Positions 23,010 through 34,804 of a stretch of 64,000 nucleotides of DNA are shown here, piece after piece. The DNA comes from Klebsormidium nitens (lineage: Eukaryota; Streptophyta; Klebsormidiophyceae; Klebsormidiales; Klebsormidiaceae), in NCBI GenBank assembly GCA_000708835.1, contig DF236995.1, positions 62,001-126,000 of the forward strand. The letters are read 5' to 3'. Every line of letters begins with the position of its first letter. Positions within the stretch are counted from its first letter, which is position 1. The translations under genes were made by a program, and so were the position numbers. Under the pieces are notes generated by a model that made no database searches, had not been told where the DNA came from, and worked only from the letters and a program-made list of their open reading frames with translations.

Positions 23010-26000
23010 CTACTCCAATCTTTGCACCTTGCTCATTTCCTCTTCCTTTCCCTCCTCTCTCCTTCGTTTCGCCTCCTGTCGCCGCCTCCCCGCCATTGCA
23101 AACGATGCTTCTTCGTACTCCCGCCTCAGCTCCTCGTGCAATGGAACCCCAACCGTCCCTTCAAGGCACTGCTGCAGTTTTCCTTCCGCTCGTTCCGCTC
23201 TCTCCGCTCCTTCCGCTCGATTTGCTTCTTCCCAGTCCGCCGGCCGCCCGGCACTTCCCGAGCACTGTTGCAGCCCGGAGCCCATCCTACGCACTCCCGA
23301 CCCACTTGCTTGCGCCTCGAAAGAACCGTGAGCGTCCGCCCCCGAAGTGTGATCTTTACTCCTCCCCTCAACCGAAGCGTTCGGAAAAGTCCCCCCGACC
23401 AGCACAGTGCCCGTTCTAAGAACCCCCGATCCGTGTGCCTGCGCCCCGACAGAATCCTGAGTGTCCGCGCCAGAAGCGCGGTTACCACTCGTCTTCTCAA
23501 ACGGAGCGGTCGGGGTTGTCCCCCTGAGCGCGTCTAACTGACACGCGCTGGCCCCCTTTCTCCTGGAAGCTTCCGGACCGGAACCCTGGCTTCCGCTCTG
23601 AGCACGGCGCGCAGCCCCGCTGACGTCCGCGCCCACTCTCCTGCTGTTCTCACCACCCAGCGATTGCCTAAACATTGCCGTGGCGCTCCGTTGACTGCCG
23701 GGCTCCTCTTTCTGAGTGTCCCCTGGATTACTTCCCTTGCTCGGCTGAGCACTCGCAGTTCCCCCGATGCCCCTGCCGTTCCGTCCGCCGAAGAGCATCT
23801 CCGCATCTGCACTCACTCTCCGCCCCGCATTCACGTCGGGACCCAATGTTCCGGTTCCTTCTGCGGTTGCTCCTGCGGTTGAAGCGGCATTCTCTCCCAA
23901 ATCTGCCCTTGTATACTCGTCTGAGTTCGCTCCCCGATACCCCTCTACGTTCACCCCCCCAGTCTCCCATGATTTCAACCCCTCCTTCTCGCCTGCTTTT
24001 ATACCCCCCCCACCGTCATCCCTCGATTGCGCGCCCCCGTCTCCCCCCCTAACTTCTCCACCCCCACTCGAACTTGCTCCTGTGCGAACCCCTGCGCTCT
24101 CCCCTGCAGCCAGCCCCCTTCGGGGCGCCAGCATCTCCGTGATTCGCGGCTGGTTGAGCGGCCGCCCCTTGAGCCGGTGTTGCTGCGCCACGCTCATGTG
24201 ATCGTGCGCGCCATTCAGAACTTCCCCCACGTTCTCCAGCTTTCGCCGCACCGACTCCCACATGATGTCGTCGGACGTTTCCTGCAGCGGCCACGTGGCG
24301 CCTGGTGAGTTGTCGAGGCAAGTCGAGACTACGTCTGCGGTGTACATTCCAGCATTACGACGTTTACAGAGATCGGTCTGCCCCATCCTGGGGGGCGCCC
24401 GTTACAACATCGAGCGAAGCAAAGGTAGAAGCCACCTGGCAGCTCAAGACCGTCACGTTCAGTTGGATTGGACGAACGGCCTTAGTTCTTGCCCGGCAAA
24501 AATACGGATTCCAGAACGGTTCTGTGGAAACAGCCCGCCCGGTGGCCAGCGCAACCTAAGGCAGGCGGTGCTTGTATTAGTTGAGTGGAGATCAAAAACC
24601 GGAAGGTTGCATCTGATCAACTGGCCGTGAAAGGGCCGGGCCGTAGAGAAAAACTCTCAAGCAGATTGGAACGCTCGCGCACCTGAGCGAGTAGGTACAG
24701 GACGTTGACACTGGAGCTCTGCCCAATGCGGTGGCACCGGTCCTGCACAGTGACGTCACGCTGGCGTCAGTGAGGGGTTTGGCGAAGCCTTTCCCGCATA
24801 AGTCTAGACCTTTTCCGAAGCAACCTCTTTGTTCAAAAGCTTCCCGGCAATTAACCCTCGTCACCGATTCGATAACCATATTGCTTGGGCCCGCCCCTAG
24901 TAAACGCTTCTGTCACGACGCATACGCTTACCTCTGCTTGCAGTAGATCGCCCGGCAGCCACGACAGCTCAATGAACACCACAGTCTGTGCAGCGTGCAA
25001 TGTCAACCCCACTCCGGCAGCCTGGTAAAATAGACGTGGTTAGATTGGGCGGCTTCGGTCCTTGACCCACATTTCAGTCATCCAAGGTCGATAAGGTGGA
25101 GGCTTCCAAATCCGTGGCAAGCCCGCTCGTGGTTTGGAGGATGAGACGAAGCTTTTCGTACATGTGGCAATTCTCCATTCAACAATCTAATCATTTTTTT
25201 TCGAGTCTGCCTCGGACAAGTGTATGTCTCAGAATCTGAAGCTGCCACCCACCATTGAAATATTCAATCAGAGTCCTGTGCAGTTTCCAACTGATTCCCG
25301 CGTTCATTCACTTCTGCGTACGGTACTTGTCAAGCAACTCCAGGCATGCAGGTGACCGCCCGCTAACCCGAAGCGTGGTTAGGTTTTACCTACTTTGATG
25401 CTCAGCAGAGCGACTTTACAATTAGGCTCCTCCTGGAACCGGGCGACCTGCAGAATTGACAAATCCGGTCAAGCCTCGGAAAAGGTGGCGAAACAGTGCT
25501 CAATAAGCTGTTCGCTTATCGTAGAGACTGAAAGACTCTGAGATCGGATCCACTTTTTGATCGTCAAAGCTCGAGGGGCAGGACTTTCAACCTTGTAAGT
25601 ACCCATTCGTTTTCTCCTGAACCCACCAATCGCGACCGGATCACACTACTGGCGATAATCCTGAAATAGCGTGCCTATACCATGGAATGAACGTCAGAGA
25701 TATTCAAGCTTTGCGTCATCATTGTTGCCAAGTCTTGTGAACCGACAGATCGCTCACCAGGCCAGTCCGTTCCGCTGGCGGTGTCGACCCGTCGATCCTG
25801 ATGTACTGGTTGTCCCGGCTGGCCCACTTCTTGAGCGTCGCTTCCATCATGTCCTGCGGGCAAGTGACGAATTTCAGGGGGCCGATTCAGGCAATCGATG
25901 CCCCTAATATCAGAGCGAATAACCCGCTGAAGTCAACGGGGAAAGAAGACCAATTCAGAATGTGAGAGGCGCACTAAAGCTGGCCCCCGGGGAAAATGTG

Positions 26001-29000
26001 CTCTCATGCTCTACTCGTAGCAACGATACGGGCAGATCAATATCGTCGAGGGTTGCAGTTCAAGAACTGTATATTTTTGAAGGGCCACAGAGCAGGCAGC
26101 TTATGATTAACGCAAGGGATAGATGGCCCTGGATCTGCTTGTGGCGACAAAATAAGAGGCTAGTATAAGTACAGAGTATGAATCGGGCCCCATTAGTACA
26201 AAGCGTCGGGTCAACCCATTTTCGGCGACCGGACAGCCCGAGTATTGCTTTCGAAGTCGCCTCTCTTGGCAATCCAAAAATCTGTTGCAACTAATGCCGC
26301 CTTCTACCGCTGCGATGCTTTATCGGTGACAATTACCAACGCACTCTCAAAATTAGCGAAAAACAAGAACAAGAGTTACAAGCCAACTCTAAGCCTAGAC
26401 CTGGAATCAAATCAAAAGCGAACTCAGATCCCGAGCCGGACACACAACAGAGGTCAAACTCACAAGTAAACCCGGACCCCATCTCGAATCCTCACCATGA
26501 CGTGTTTATGGTGGGCAAACACCAGGAACTTTTCGTCGTGTTCCAGCAGCAACTGGATGTGGTCCTGCGCCGGCCCGCACTTCGCGATTCCCGTTTGCAC
26601 GTACAGGTCATTGAGGAGCGTGCGCTCCTCAGTTTCTAGACGTTCCCGCTCGCTAGCGTCACCCGTTACCTGAAATGTACGAAGGGTACAGATCGACCGC
26701 CCGGATTAGACCAGGGTTTGAATTATTGTTTGCATCCATTATCTTATGGAACCTAGTAGCAGGCAGCAAATGAGCCAGTCTTCACTTCGCATCAGCCCCA
26801 ACTTCGGAAAATATACAAACACTTGCTCTTCGTGGCAGGAGCATCCTTGAGCGTGCATGTGTGGAGATTCGTTCGAGACAAAACTACGGAATAGTGTCTG
26901 CTGCAATAGTGCGAAACTACAACACTCAACAAAAGCTCACACGTCACTTGACACAAGGTCACACAACCCCTAGACCGATAATCCCATGTGACGTTGAATT
27001 TTGGGAGTTTCGTTCCAATAAACACTACGCAGTGTTGCTGCTGCAACATCTTGAAAGTAAACCACTCGGCAAATGGTCACACACCACTCGACGGAATTCA
27101 CACCCCCCTAAGATCGACCAGTCCCATATGACGCTCAGTTTACAGTTCTCACCAGCTCGCGGCGCGCGCGCACGGCCGCCAGGCGCTCGTTGGTCTTCCG
27201 GACGGGCGCCATGGCCTTGTCCGGAATGTCCAGAAACACTTGCTGACGCCGCTTGGGCGGAAGCTGCTGAAGAACGTCGGCCTTGAGGCGCCGGACCATC
27301 ACCGTACTCACGAGCAAAGCGTGCAACTCCTGCCAACGTTCAGGGATTACATGGTAAGAATAGAACAAAGAAACTACGAAGGTGTGCCCAAAGTGAGCTT
27401 CCACAGATGGGTTTGCTCTGTGATGATTTTGAACGTAGAGCGATGCGTGCAGGGCGAGAGCTCATGTAGAACGTCCCCCTTGAGCCGCCGGACCATAACC
27501 GTACTTACAAGCAAAGCGTGCAACTCCTGCAGATATGGAATGTCCAAGAAATCTGGGTTTGGTTTTAGGTTGAGGCTTTGAAACGCTGTCGGAATCATAG
27601 TGAAAGTCCAGGAACACCGGCTGAACGGAAGCTGCTGTGAACCGTCGGCCTGAGGTGCCGGATCATCACTGTGCTCACGAGCAAAGCGTGAAGCCCCTGC
27701 GAAACTGCAACACAAAATTACAAACAAGTGTCCAGCTTTTCAAGATTCAAGACTTTAGCTTTTTCTTTGGAAGGTCCAAAACTCTGGGTGGGTGGCGGAC
27801 GTTTGAAAAGCGTTGACACAGGGCGTCGGCTTCAATGCACCGGAGCATCACAGTGCTCAAGAGATCAGTGCGCGCTTCTTGCAAGGGTAATCGACAAGAT
27901 TCTCAAGCTGTTAGAAGACCTGCTTTCCTGACATTCTACGATTTGTGCCGTTTCACAGTGGCTTTGCCTTGTCAGTGTCGGGCTTCTATGGAGACCGGTC
28001 GACGAAACTTGGGCGGAAGCTCGTGTGTAGCGTTAAGATAAGCCGACGGCCCGTGCTGTTGCTCATGAGCGTGGCCTCCTATTATCGCATGCCTTCAAGG
28101 GAAGCAAAAGGACTTAAGAGTCCCACTATTAGCTGCCACGTCTGGCGAAGTGAGATGTGGGAACCGATTTGAAGTTGGGACAGAAGGGGGAAAGGAAAGT
28201 CTGACCTTTAGGTTGCTCGCGCCCATGTATTCTTGTCCCGCGAAGAACTGCCGCCCGCCCTGGCAGTACCGTTCCCCGTACTCTCTCCGGTCGCTGTACA
28301 CTTTTGAGTACAGTGCCGCCAGCTGTTGTTGCAGTTCGATCGGCCGAGAAAGCGCGGGGGTGCCGGAGAGAAGGATCGCATAGCGGGAGCGTTGCACGAG
28401 GGGGAGCGCGCAGAGGGTCCGCTGCGCGGCCGGGTTCTTGATGTAGTGGCTCTCGTCGAGGATGACGAACTGCAACAAACAACGAAAAGAACGGTATCAA
28501 TAGGGGTCGAGGGTCTCAGGGGTTTAACGATTTGAGAGCTTCAGAATTTTGGGAACCCGGAGTCCCTTCACTTGACTTAGTGGCTCTCGACGAGATTGAC
28601 TAGAGGTCAAGAATGAGCCGAGGAGGGAAGAAGTGGACTGAATACACAAATTTCGGGCATCGAACTACTTCATTTGAAGAGGCTGAACATGGAATAGAGT
28701 GCATCAATTTCAGGTTTCTTGTGGCTTATGCGAAGAAGAAAGTGGAGAGTAAGGCGGGCCTTCTCTTGATCAGACTAAGCGAGAACAGCAAGGGCCGTTT
28801 GGGCAGCCCTATTCTCTCGGAGAGAGGCTGCTCAAACAACTTTGTGTACATTATTTCACCTGCCCATCAACCACTTCTTCACCTGGTCATACCAATAAAA
28901 CTTTCAGAAGAACTGCCGTCCGAAGAAGACTGTAAAACGTCTTACCTGGAAGTTCATTCCCGTCAAATCCGACTGAATCTTGTGCAGTATATCATACGAC

Positions 29001-32000
29001 AGGATGTTAATCTGCCCCTCCAGGCGCAGCCTCCCGCCGGTTTTGGCGCCGCTCGGCAACACCAGCGTATAGCCCATCGCGCGGGCCATACGAGATGGGG
29101 TGCTGACGACGACCGTGACGTCATCGGGCGTCATCCCGAGCCAGTCGACGCACATGCGCGCCCACGTGAAGCGGAGACTGCTGGGGACCAGGATCAGGAC
29201 GGGCCACGCCTCGCGGTAGCAGGCGGCGAGCGCCAGGGCCTGAGGAGAAGGTAAAGAAGGCGGGTTAAGGATAACCACGTGGTGAAAGAAGCGACGCTTA
29301 CGGTCGAGAGAGGGCGAGAGGGGTCAACGTGACTCGATGACGAAATACTACAGCTTATCCATTAAGCATATGAGAACGGGCAACGCCTTGCGATACGGGC
29401 CAGCGCTGGGGCCGCATTAGAAGATTAACGACGCGGGTTGAAGCCTGGTTGTGGGCTGACTGTGGCCTGGTCTAAAAGTAGATCAGGATGGCTGAAGACC
29501 GGGTTTCTGTTGTAATAATGCTTGTGTCAGGGGCAGGCTACTGATAGTACAGAGCCAGCGGAAGGGCCTCTTTCCAAGGGAATTTTCCAAGTGAGTCTAG
29601 GTGAGTCAGGAGCTAAATCAGGACAAGGGAAAACACGGTTGCACCACCAGCTGGAGGGTTTGACTCGGAATAACGAAGGTGGACTCAATGTGACCGTCAG
29701 AGCGGGTTGCGGGTAAGGTCTTGACAAGCAGCGGAAGGATTCACATGTAGCAGTGTTAGAACCAGCCTGGCCAAAGCGGCCTTTCGTAGAACGGACGTCC
29801 CGGGGCCTTCAACATCCTTGAAACCCTTGTTTATTACATTCGGGATGCTGTGCTAGAAAGGGTCATTCCGTCCTCGCAGTCATCCTAGACCCTCAGATGC
29901 ACCCAGCTCGTTACCGGGTGCGTGACCTTAAAATATATATCGTAGCCCATCAACAGTTTATCGAGTGCTTTGAGCACACTATGATTGTCTGATACGAAGG
30001 AAGACCACAAGACAAAACTCTCAACCATCTCGACAAGCATGATTCATTGTGTTTGTCTAGCGAAGCATGGTCCGCCACGTCAGGGAAGGCCGCGCAACAG
30101 AAGACCCACCTGTACGGTTTTCCCAAGGCCCATCTCATCTGCAGAAGACCGACGAGTTTGAGAAGTCAGCTGCTGAAGGCAGCCCACCGGACCTCCTTTT
30201 GATCCTTCCCCAAGGATTACATGGTTGGGTTCGTGACAAGCAATCCAATCACAAGACGAGAGGGAAAGCAACAACTGCCAGCTTTGACATCTGTGACTCT
30301 TCAAGCGTGCCAACGAGAAACTTAAAAAGTGTAATCGGGCAGTACATCATTCAAGGAAAACGGATTATTATTTACAGTTCGTCCGGCCAAAAGGTTTCTA
30401 GATCTTTGACAAACCGCCTTCCTGGCTTACCGAGGCGAATCAGGGTCGGCATCAACATATCACTGGGGGCCATCAAGCCAACCCAAAGCGACCCACCTGG
30501 CTCTCCAGTTTAGTGCTTTGCTTTGGTCCCACACGTGGAAAAGACTCAATTTGAAACAGAGTCAATGGCCATCGTGCCGGCCCTCGAATCGGTGTACCTG
30601 CCCGTTTCGGATCCATGTTCCGATTGAGTTTTTAACTTTTCCTTCTCATAGGGGTAATGCCAGAGTAGAATCTATCCGTCCCCCTTGCTGCAGCGCCCAT
30701 TCGCCCTCTAAAGACGAGAGACAAATGCACCTTAGAAAGCGCACCTGCGATGAAGACCCGCCCCCCCTGCTGCAGCGCCCACTTGACCCCCTCTCTCTGG
30801 AACTCCATCAGGCGCTCCTTGAGCCCCCCGTCAAGCATCCGATCGTACCGCTCCGCATCGTCTTTCTCGAGCGCCCCCGCCGCTGCGATAGACGCCGCCT
30901 CCATGGCTTTCAATACCAGGGGGTGAAGCGGGACGATGCTGACGTCGACGTTCGGGAGTGACGTCAGCGCGGCCTCGAGCACGGTTCGCTGCGCCAGGGG
31001 GAGGTGCCACAGCCGCTTGCCTGCGGGAAGAGAGGGGCAAGTTGTGGGAAAACTGATATTTTTCAAGTAGTGGGAATAAGCTCGTTCCCAGTAGAAGTCA
31101 AACAAGCTTTGTTTAAGGCTGTGAACATTAGCGGACAGATGACAAGAAGTGTGGGGGCTACTAGAGTATCCGACAGAGATAACGTGTTGTCAAATTGAAA
31201 AGAGAGGAAGTCCAGCCAGGCGGGTGTCCGCTCGTGCAGTCAAGAGCGGCGCTAAGACAACTCGCAGCGCCCAGTCCCAAGAGACACGCAAAGATACGAA
31301 CTCGCAGATTACTAAAATAGTACTGGCATGACGTCAAGATTGCCTTTCCAAGCATCGAATCTTCGTCGGGGCACTAGCCAAGACCAAAAGAATGCCTTAC
31401 AAAAAGATGCTTGCTCCACCTGGGTCCAACAATCGGAGCCCTTTGTCGTCCTCACCATGATTCCATTCCGCCCCTCGGACCCCCTTTACCGCCGCCTGCA
31501 CCGTCTGATCGTACGGAAACTGCACGCTTATCCTATCCCGCCCAAATATCCCCAGAGTAACCTCCACTTTCCTTTTCGGGGGGGTCGGTAGCGGCCCCTG
31601 TGGTGTCGAATTGCTGGAGACTGTACCCCCCTGACTCAGAACCTGCGGGGCTGCCGCTGTTTCAGGGGGGGTATCTTGGAAGAGTCGTTGCACGACAGAG
31701 GAGGGGGGGGGCGGAGGGCGGGGGGGGGCGCGGTTCCAGGGAGGGGGGGGTAGAGTCAGAGGCGCGATCGGCTCTACGAGGACCCCCCGGTCGGAGATTG
31801 AGCTAAGGCGTTCTAGGAGGGCGGGAAGACTAGAGAGGGGGAACGTCCACTCTTTGGCAGCGGAGTCCCAGGAACGGCCAGGCGTGGCGCGGCAAGCCTC
31901 GATTACCGACTGCAGAACCGGGTCAGAATCGGGTTAGCACATATGAACCGGAGTGTAACCCGACTCCGGCCAGGCTAGGCGGGAATCGTGTCTCTTCAGG

Positions 32001-34804
32001 TTTCAGAGCTTAACGAGATTGACGAAACAGCAACGTCTCGACCGACTGGCTTATTGGAGATCCGGGCGAGAGATTGGCTATTTCGAGGCTCTAGACCGCT
32101 GGAAATGCTCTCGCTTGACTTCTCTGGAAGTACTAGGGACAGGCTATCTGCTCCTCAGCAGAGTGCAAAAGACTGCTTCAAGTGAAAGTCGGAATAGGTC
32201 CTATATGTGATTCAAGAGTGACATCTCTAGGGAGATTGTTTTGTAAGGTAGTCCACAGCTTATCTGTCACCGGACTTTCGCTGCTCGACATGTTGTTGAC
32301 GCAATGATCCCCTTTTCGTGTTGACGAAATACAAGAGCCCACAGAGTGTGCTTTTTGTCTCCGCAATAGGAACGATACATTGTCAGAGCTTAGATTTCTG
32401 GGCACACGGACCCCATACGAGACCAGCGGGCCAACTGTACAACAGCGGGACAAATAGCGAGGCTTCTCATCGAAGCCAAAAAATAAGGCCTCAGAAATTT
32501 CAGAGACTTGCCTCTGAGTAGGCAAACTTGGCTGCAAAGCGCTCCTCCTGGCTGGATCCGGAGGTAATCCCCCGGGCGACGAGCTTCACGTGAATATTTT
32601 GAGAGGACCGGCCGGGTGACGTCACACCAGGGGCTGACGTGGAAGGAGACGGTGCGCCGGCCGCAGGGGGTTGCGGCCGCTGAGCTGGCGGGGAGTGGGC
32701 TGTATTTCGAGAAAGCAGAACGATAACTTGGAGACCGCCAAAGCTGTGATTGGAGAAAGTAGACGAGAATATGAAAACTTGGAGAGTACGCAGTTGGAGG
32801 AAGCAAAACATACGTTGGAAGGGTGAAAACTAAGCTGTATCGAAAACAGGAAAACCACGAGGCGAAAGTATGGGAGCACGCCGTCGACCGCGATTCTTCT
32901 TCAAAAGATCCGCAAAGGTTGCGTGCTTCAAGAAAGAGGGAACGACCGGATCATGATGAGCATCAAGCCTCGTCGAAGTCAAAGACCCGGCTAGGACCTT
33001 AGGCGCATTTAGCAGATCCCTAATCCAGAAGGCAGCGTCTCAAGGCAAGTCTGTGGCCAAACCTTAGAAGGATCACCCATACCTAACTTCGACCGGAATT
33101 TGAGGGGGGATACTTACGAGCTACCATCGGGGGCGGAATCTGTTGTGGGGCTCCTTCTGGGAGCCGCAAGGGGGGCACCAAATCGACCTGCGATGCACAG
33201 CACGACCCTCATTGATTCTCTGAAATTGCGCTCAATCTCTTGCGCCGAAGTAACTTGGACCGAAGTGTTGACCAGTCTAGCATTGCAGGTTGCCGTCGTG
33301 TAGATACTCAGACTCGGACTTTAAATCTGGAACCAGGCGCTCAGCTTCATCAAGCAAGGATTCTGGAAGCTGACAGAGCCGTTGAATAGGGCGCTATGCC
33401 ATCTAGATTGCCTCGGGAGACGCGTGAGGCCTCCTACCACATCTCTAAGGGGCGCTAACTTGTGATGCAACTATGAAATTGCGGCGATCGTCAAATCTGC
33501 CCGCAAAACCGACAACCATCAGCTGTCATACTGTGCAACGGGGCACATCCTGAACTGATTGTGCGCATATGATGGCCAATCGTTACCAGTGAGATGATCT
33601 AGATAAAAGCGCTGCACAAACAAGAGGTTGTTTGCCCACCTGAATTCCCGCTAGCTGACGAAGAGAAGCGACAAAGTTTGGCAGGGCCGCCTGGGGGAAG
33701 CTCCACCCCTTCGAGTCGGAGTGGAACTGGCGGCCCTCGATGCTTCGACAAACATTCACAACGCCCTGCACCGGATCACACAATTTGAACTCGAAGTAAA
33801 CGGGAAACAGTCAACGGTGTTTATCAGCAAAGCCAAACAAGGCGACTGGCATCAACTGCAAAATGTTTGAGAACGGTGCAGATGCGTGTGAGCAAGGTTG
33901 CGCAGAATAATTGACAGCTGGCGGTATGGGAGGGACAGTAGGAGCACAAGCGAGTATGGAAGCATAGAAAATTGGGGTGGCAGTTCGATAATGTGCACAC
34001 TGCTGGTGTACCTCAACACCTGCTACCTCTGTGGTCCAGCTTAGTGAACTTGCTGAGAATGGTAGACGCAGGTTGAACCCATAACTTTTTTCGAAGCGCA
34101 CGACCCAAAAATGGCGACGTATCGTACCTCTCCTAGTGGGGCAAGGTGCTGATCTGGCATTGCAGTCACAAAAGACTCCTGAGTTCAGAGCTTTAGGAAG
34201 CTATACAGAAGCGAGCTGAAAGCCCAGAATCCTCGCGGCTGGCACTTCTTCCGCAGAGAAAGATCGTTTCAAAACCATAAAATCCACTGCCCACCTCACT
34301 ATATGGGCTTCTCGCCATGACACGCCCATGTTCGCACAGATTGATCGACACCCGCAGGTTCTGCCGCCGCCCAGGGGACCCGACCGTCTGGACGGCTGGC
34401 ATTCCTTGCCCCGCACCAGCGCCCCTCTGGAAGTTTGCCTGGCGCCCGGGGGAACCAATCTGGGGACCAGGGTCCCCTCCAGTGTTTGTTCCATAGCCCC
34501 CATGCCCCCCTGGAAAAGCAACCGGGGCGCCGGAAGGATCCCCCTGAGGGGCATAGAACTGCCCGGGGGGGACACCGTGGCGTTCGGAAGGCCCTGCCTG
34601 CCGCCCAGGGGAAGCGATGTGCTGGCTTGGATAGCCGCTGTGGGGAGCCTGGCGGCGGGGGGATCCCCCTGGGGCGCCAGGTGGCGCCCTCTGATTGGTG
34701 CCGGGCACCCCAGGGAGGCTGGCTCGGCGTCGCTGCTCTACTAAGCGGTCGGCGGCTGCTAGTGCTGCTTCCAGGTCTGGGTCTAGGTTGTCAAAGTCGT
34801 CCAT
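23010..34804 (-). CDS. SMARCAL1: SMARCAL1-like SNF2 annealing helicase (16 exons, 1385 aa)
   Basis: Exons (minus): 34804-34295, 33789-33640, 33187-33118, 32699-32512, 31909-31456, 31020-30745, 30138-30110, 29239-28946, 28469-28206, 27329-27153, 26669-26496, 25853-25758, 25447-25394, 25021-24932, 24742-24683, 24281-23010; total 4158 nt in frame. Residues 1-160 are a Gly/Pro/Gln-rich N-terminus. Three HARP-like repeats follow (~160-225, ~275-350, ~417-480). The SNF2 core has Walker A DEMGLGKT (550-557), the DESH box (662-665), LLSGTPALSRP, the MVRRLK segment, PPKRRQQV, RIDGST and motif VI DRCHRIGQ (943-950), then the DDIMWESV segment. The ~400-residue C-terminus is disordered, Gly/Ser-rich and ends in a charged helix. 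Known family role: ATP-driven reannealing of RPA-coated single strands and stalled-fork remodelling in the nucleus. The donor at 32511 is GC (GAG|GCAAGT). Confidence 0.93.
27447..27890 (-). repeat. Degenerate copies of SMARCAL1 exon 10 start in upstream intron
   Basis: The tenth exon (27329-27153) begins ELHALLVSTVMVRRLKADVL. Its acceptor and first ~90 bp recur upstream on the minus strand at about 27526-27447 (ELHALLVSTVMVRRLKGDVL intact, with a CTGCAG acceptor), 27700-27605 and 27890-27790, each more decayed. Spacing is roughly 90-200 bp. Only the most 3' copy continues into the conserved PPKRRQQV segment. Confidence 0.8.

Noticed and set aside
22945-24201. Several long plus-strand ORFs rich in Pro, Ser and Leu
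   Set aside because: They are antisense shadows of the GC-rich last exon of the SMARCAL1-like gene.
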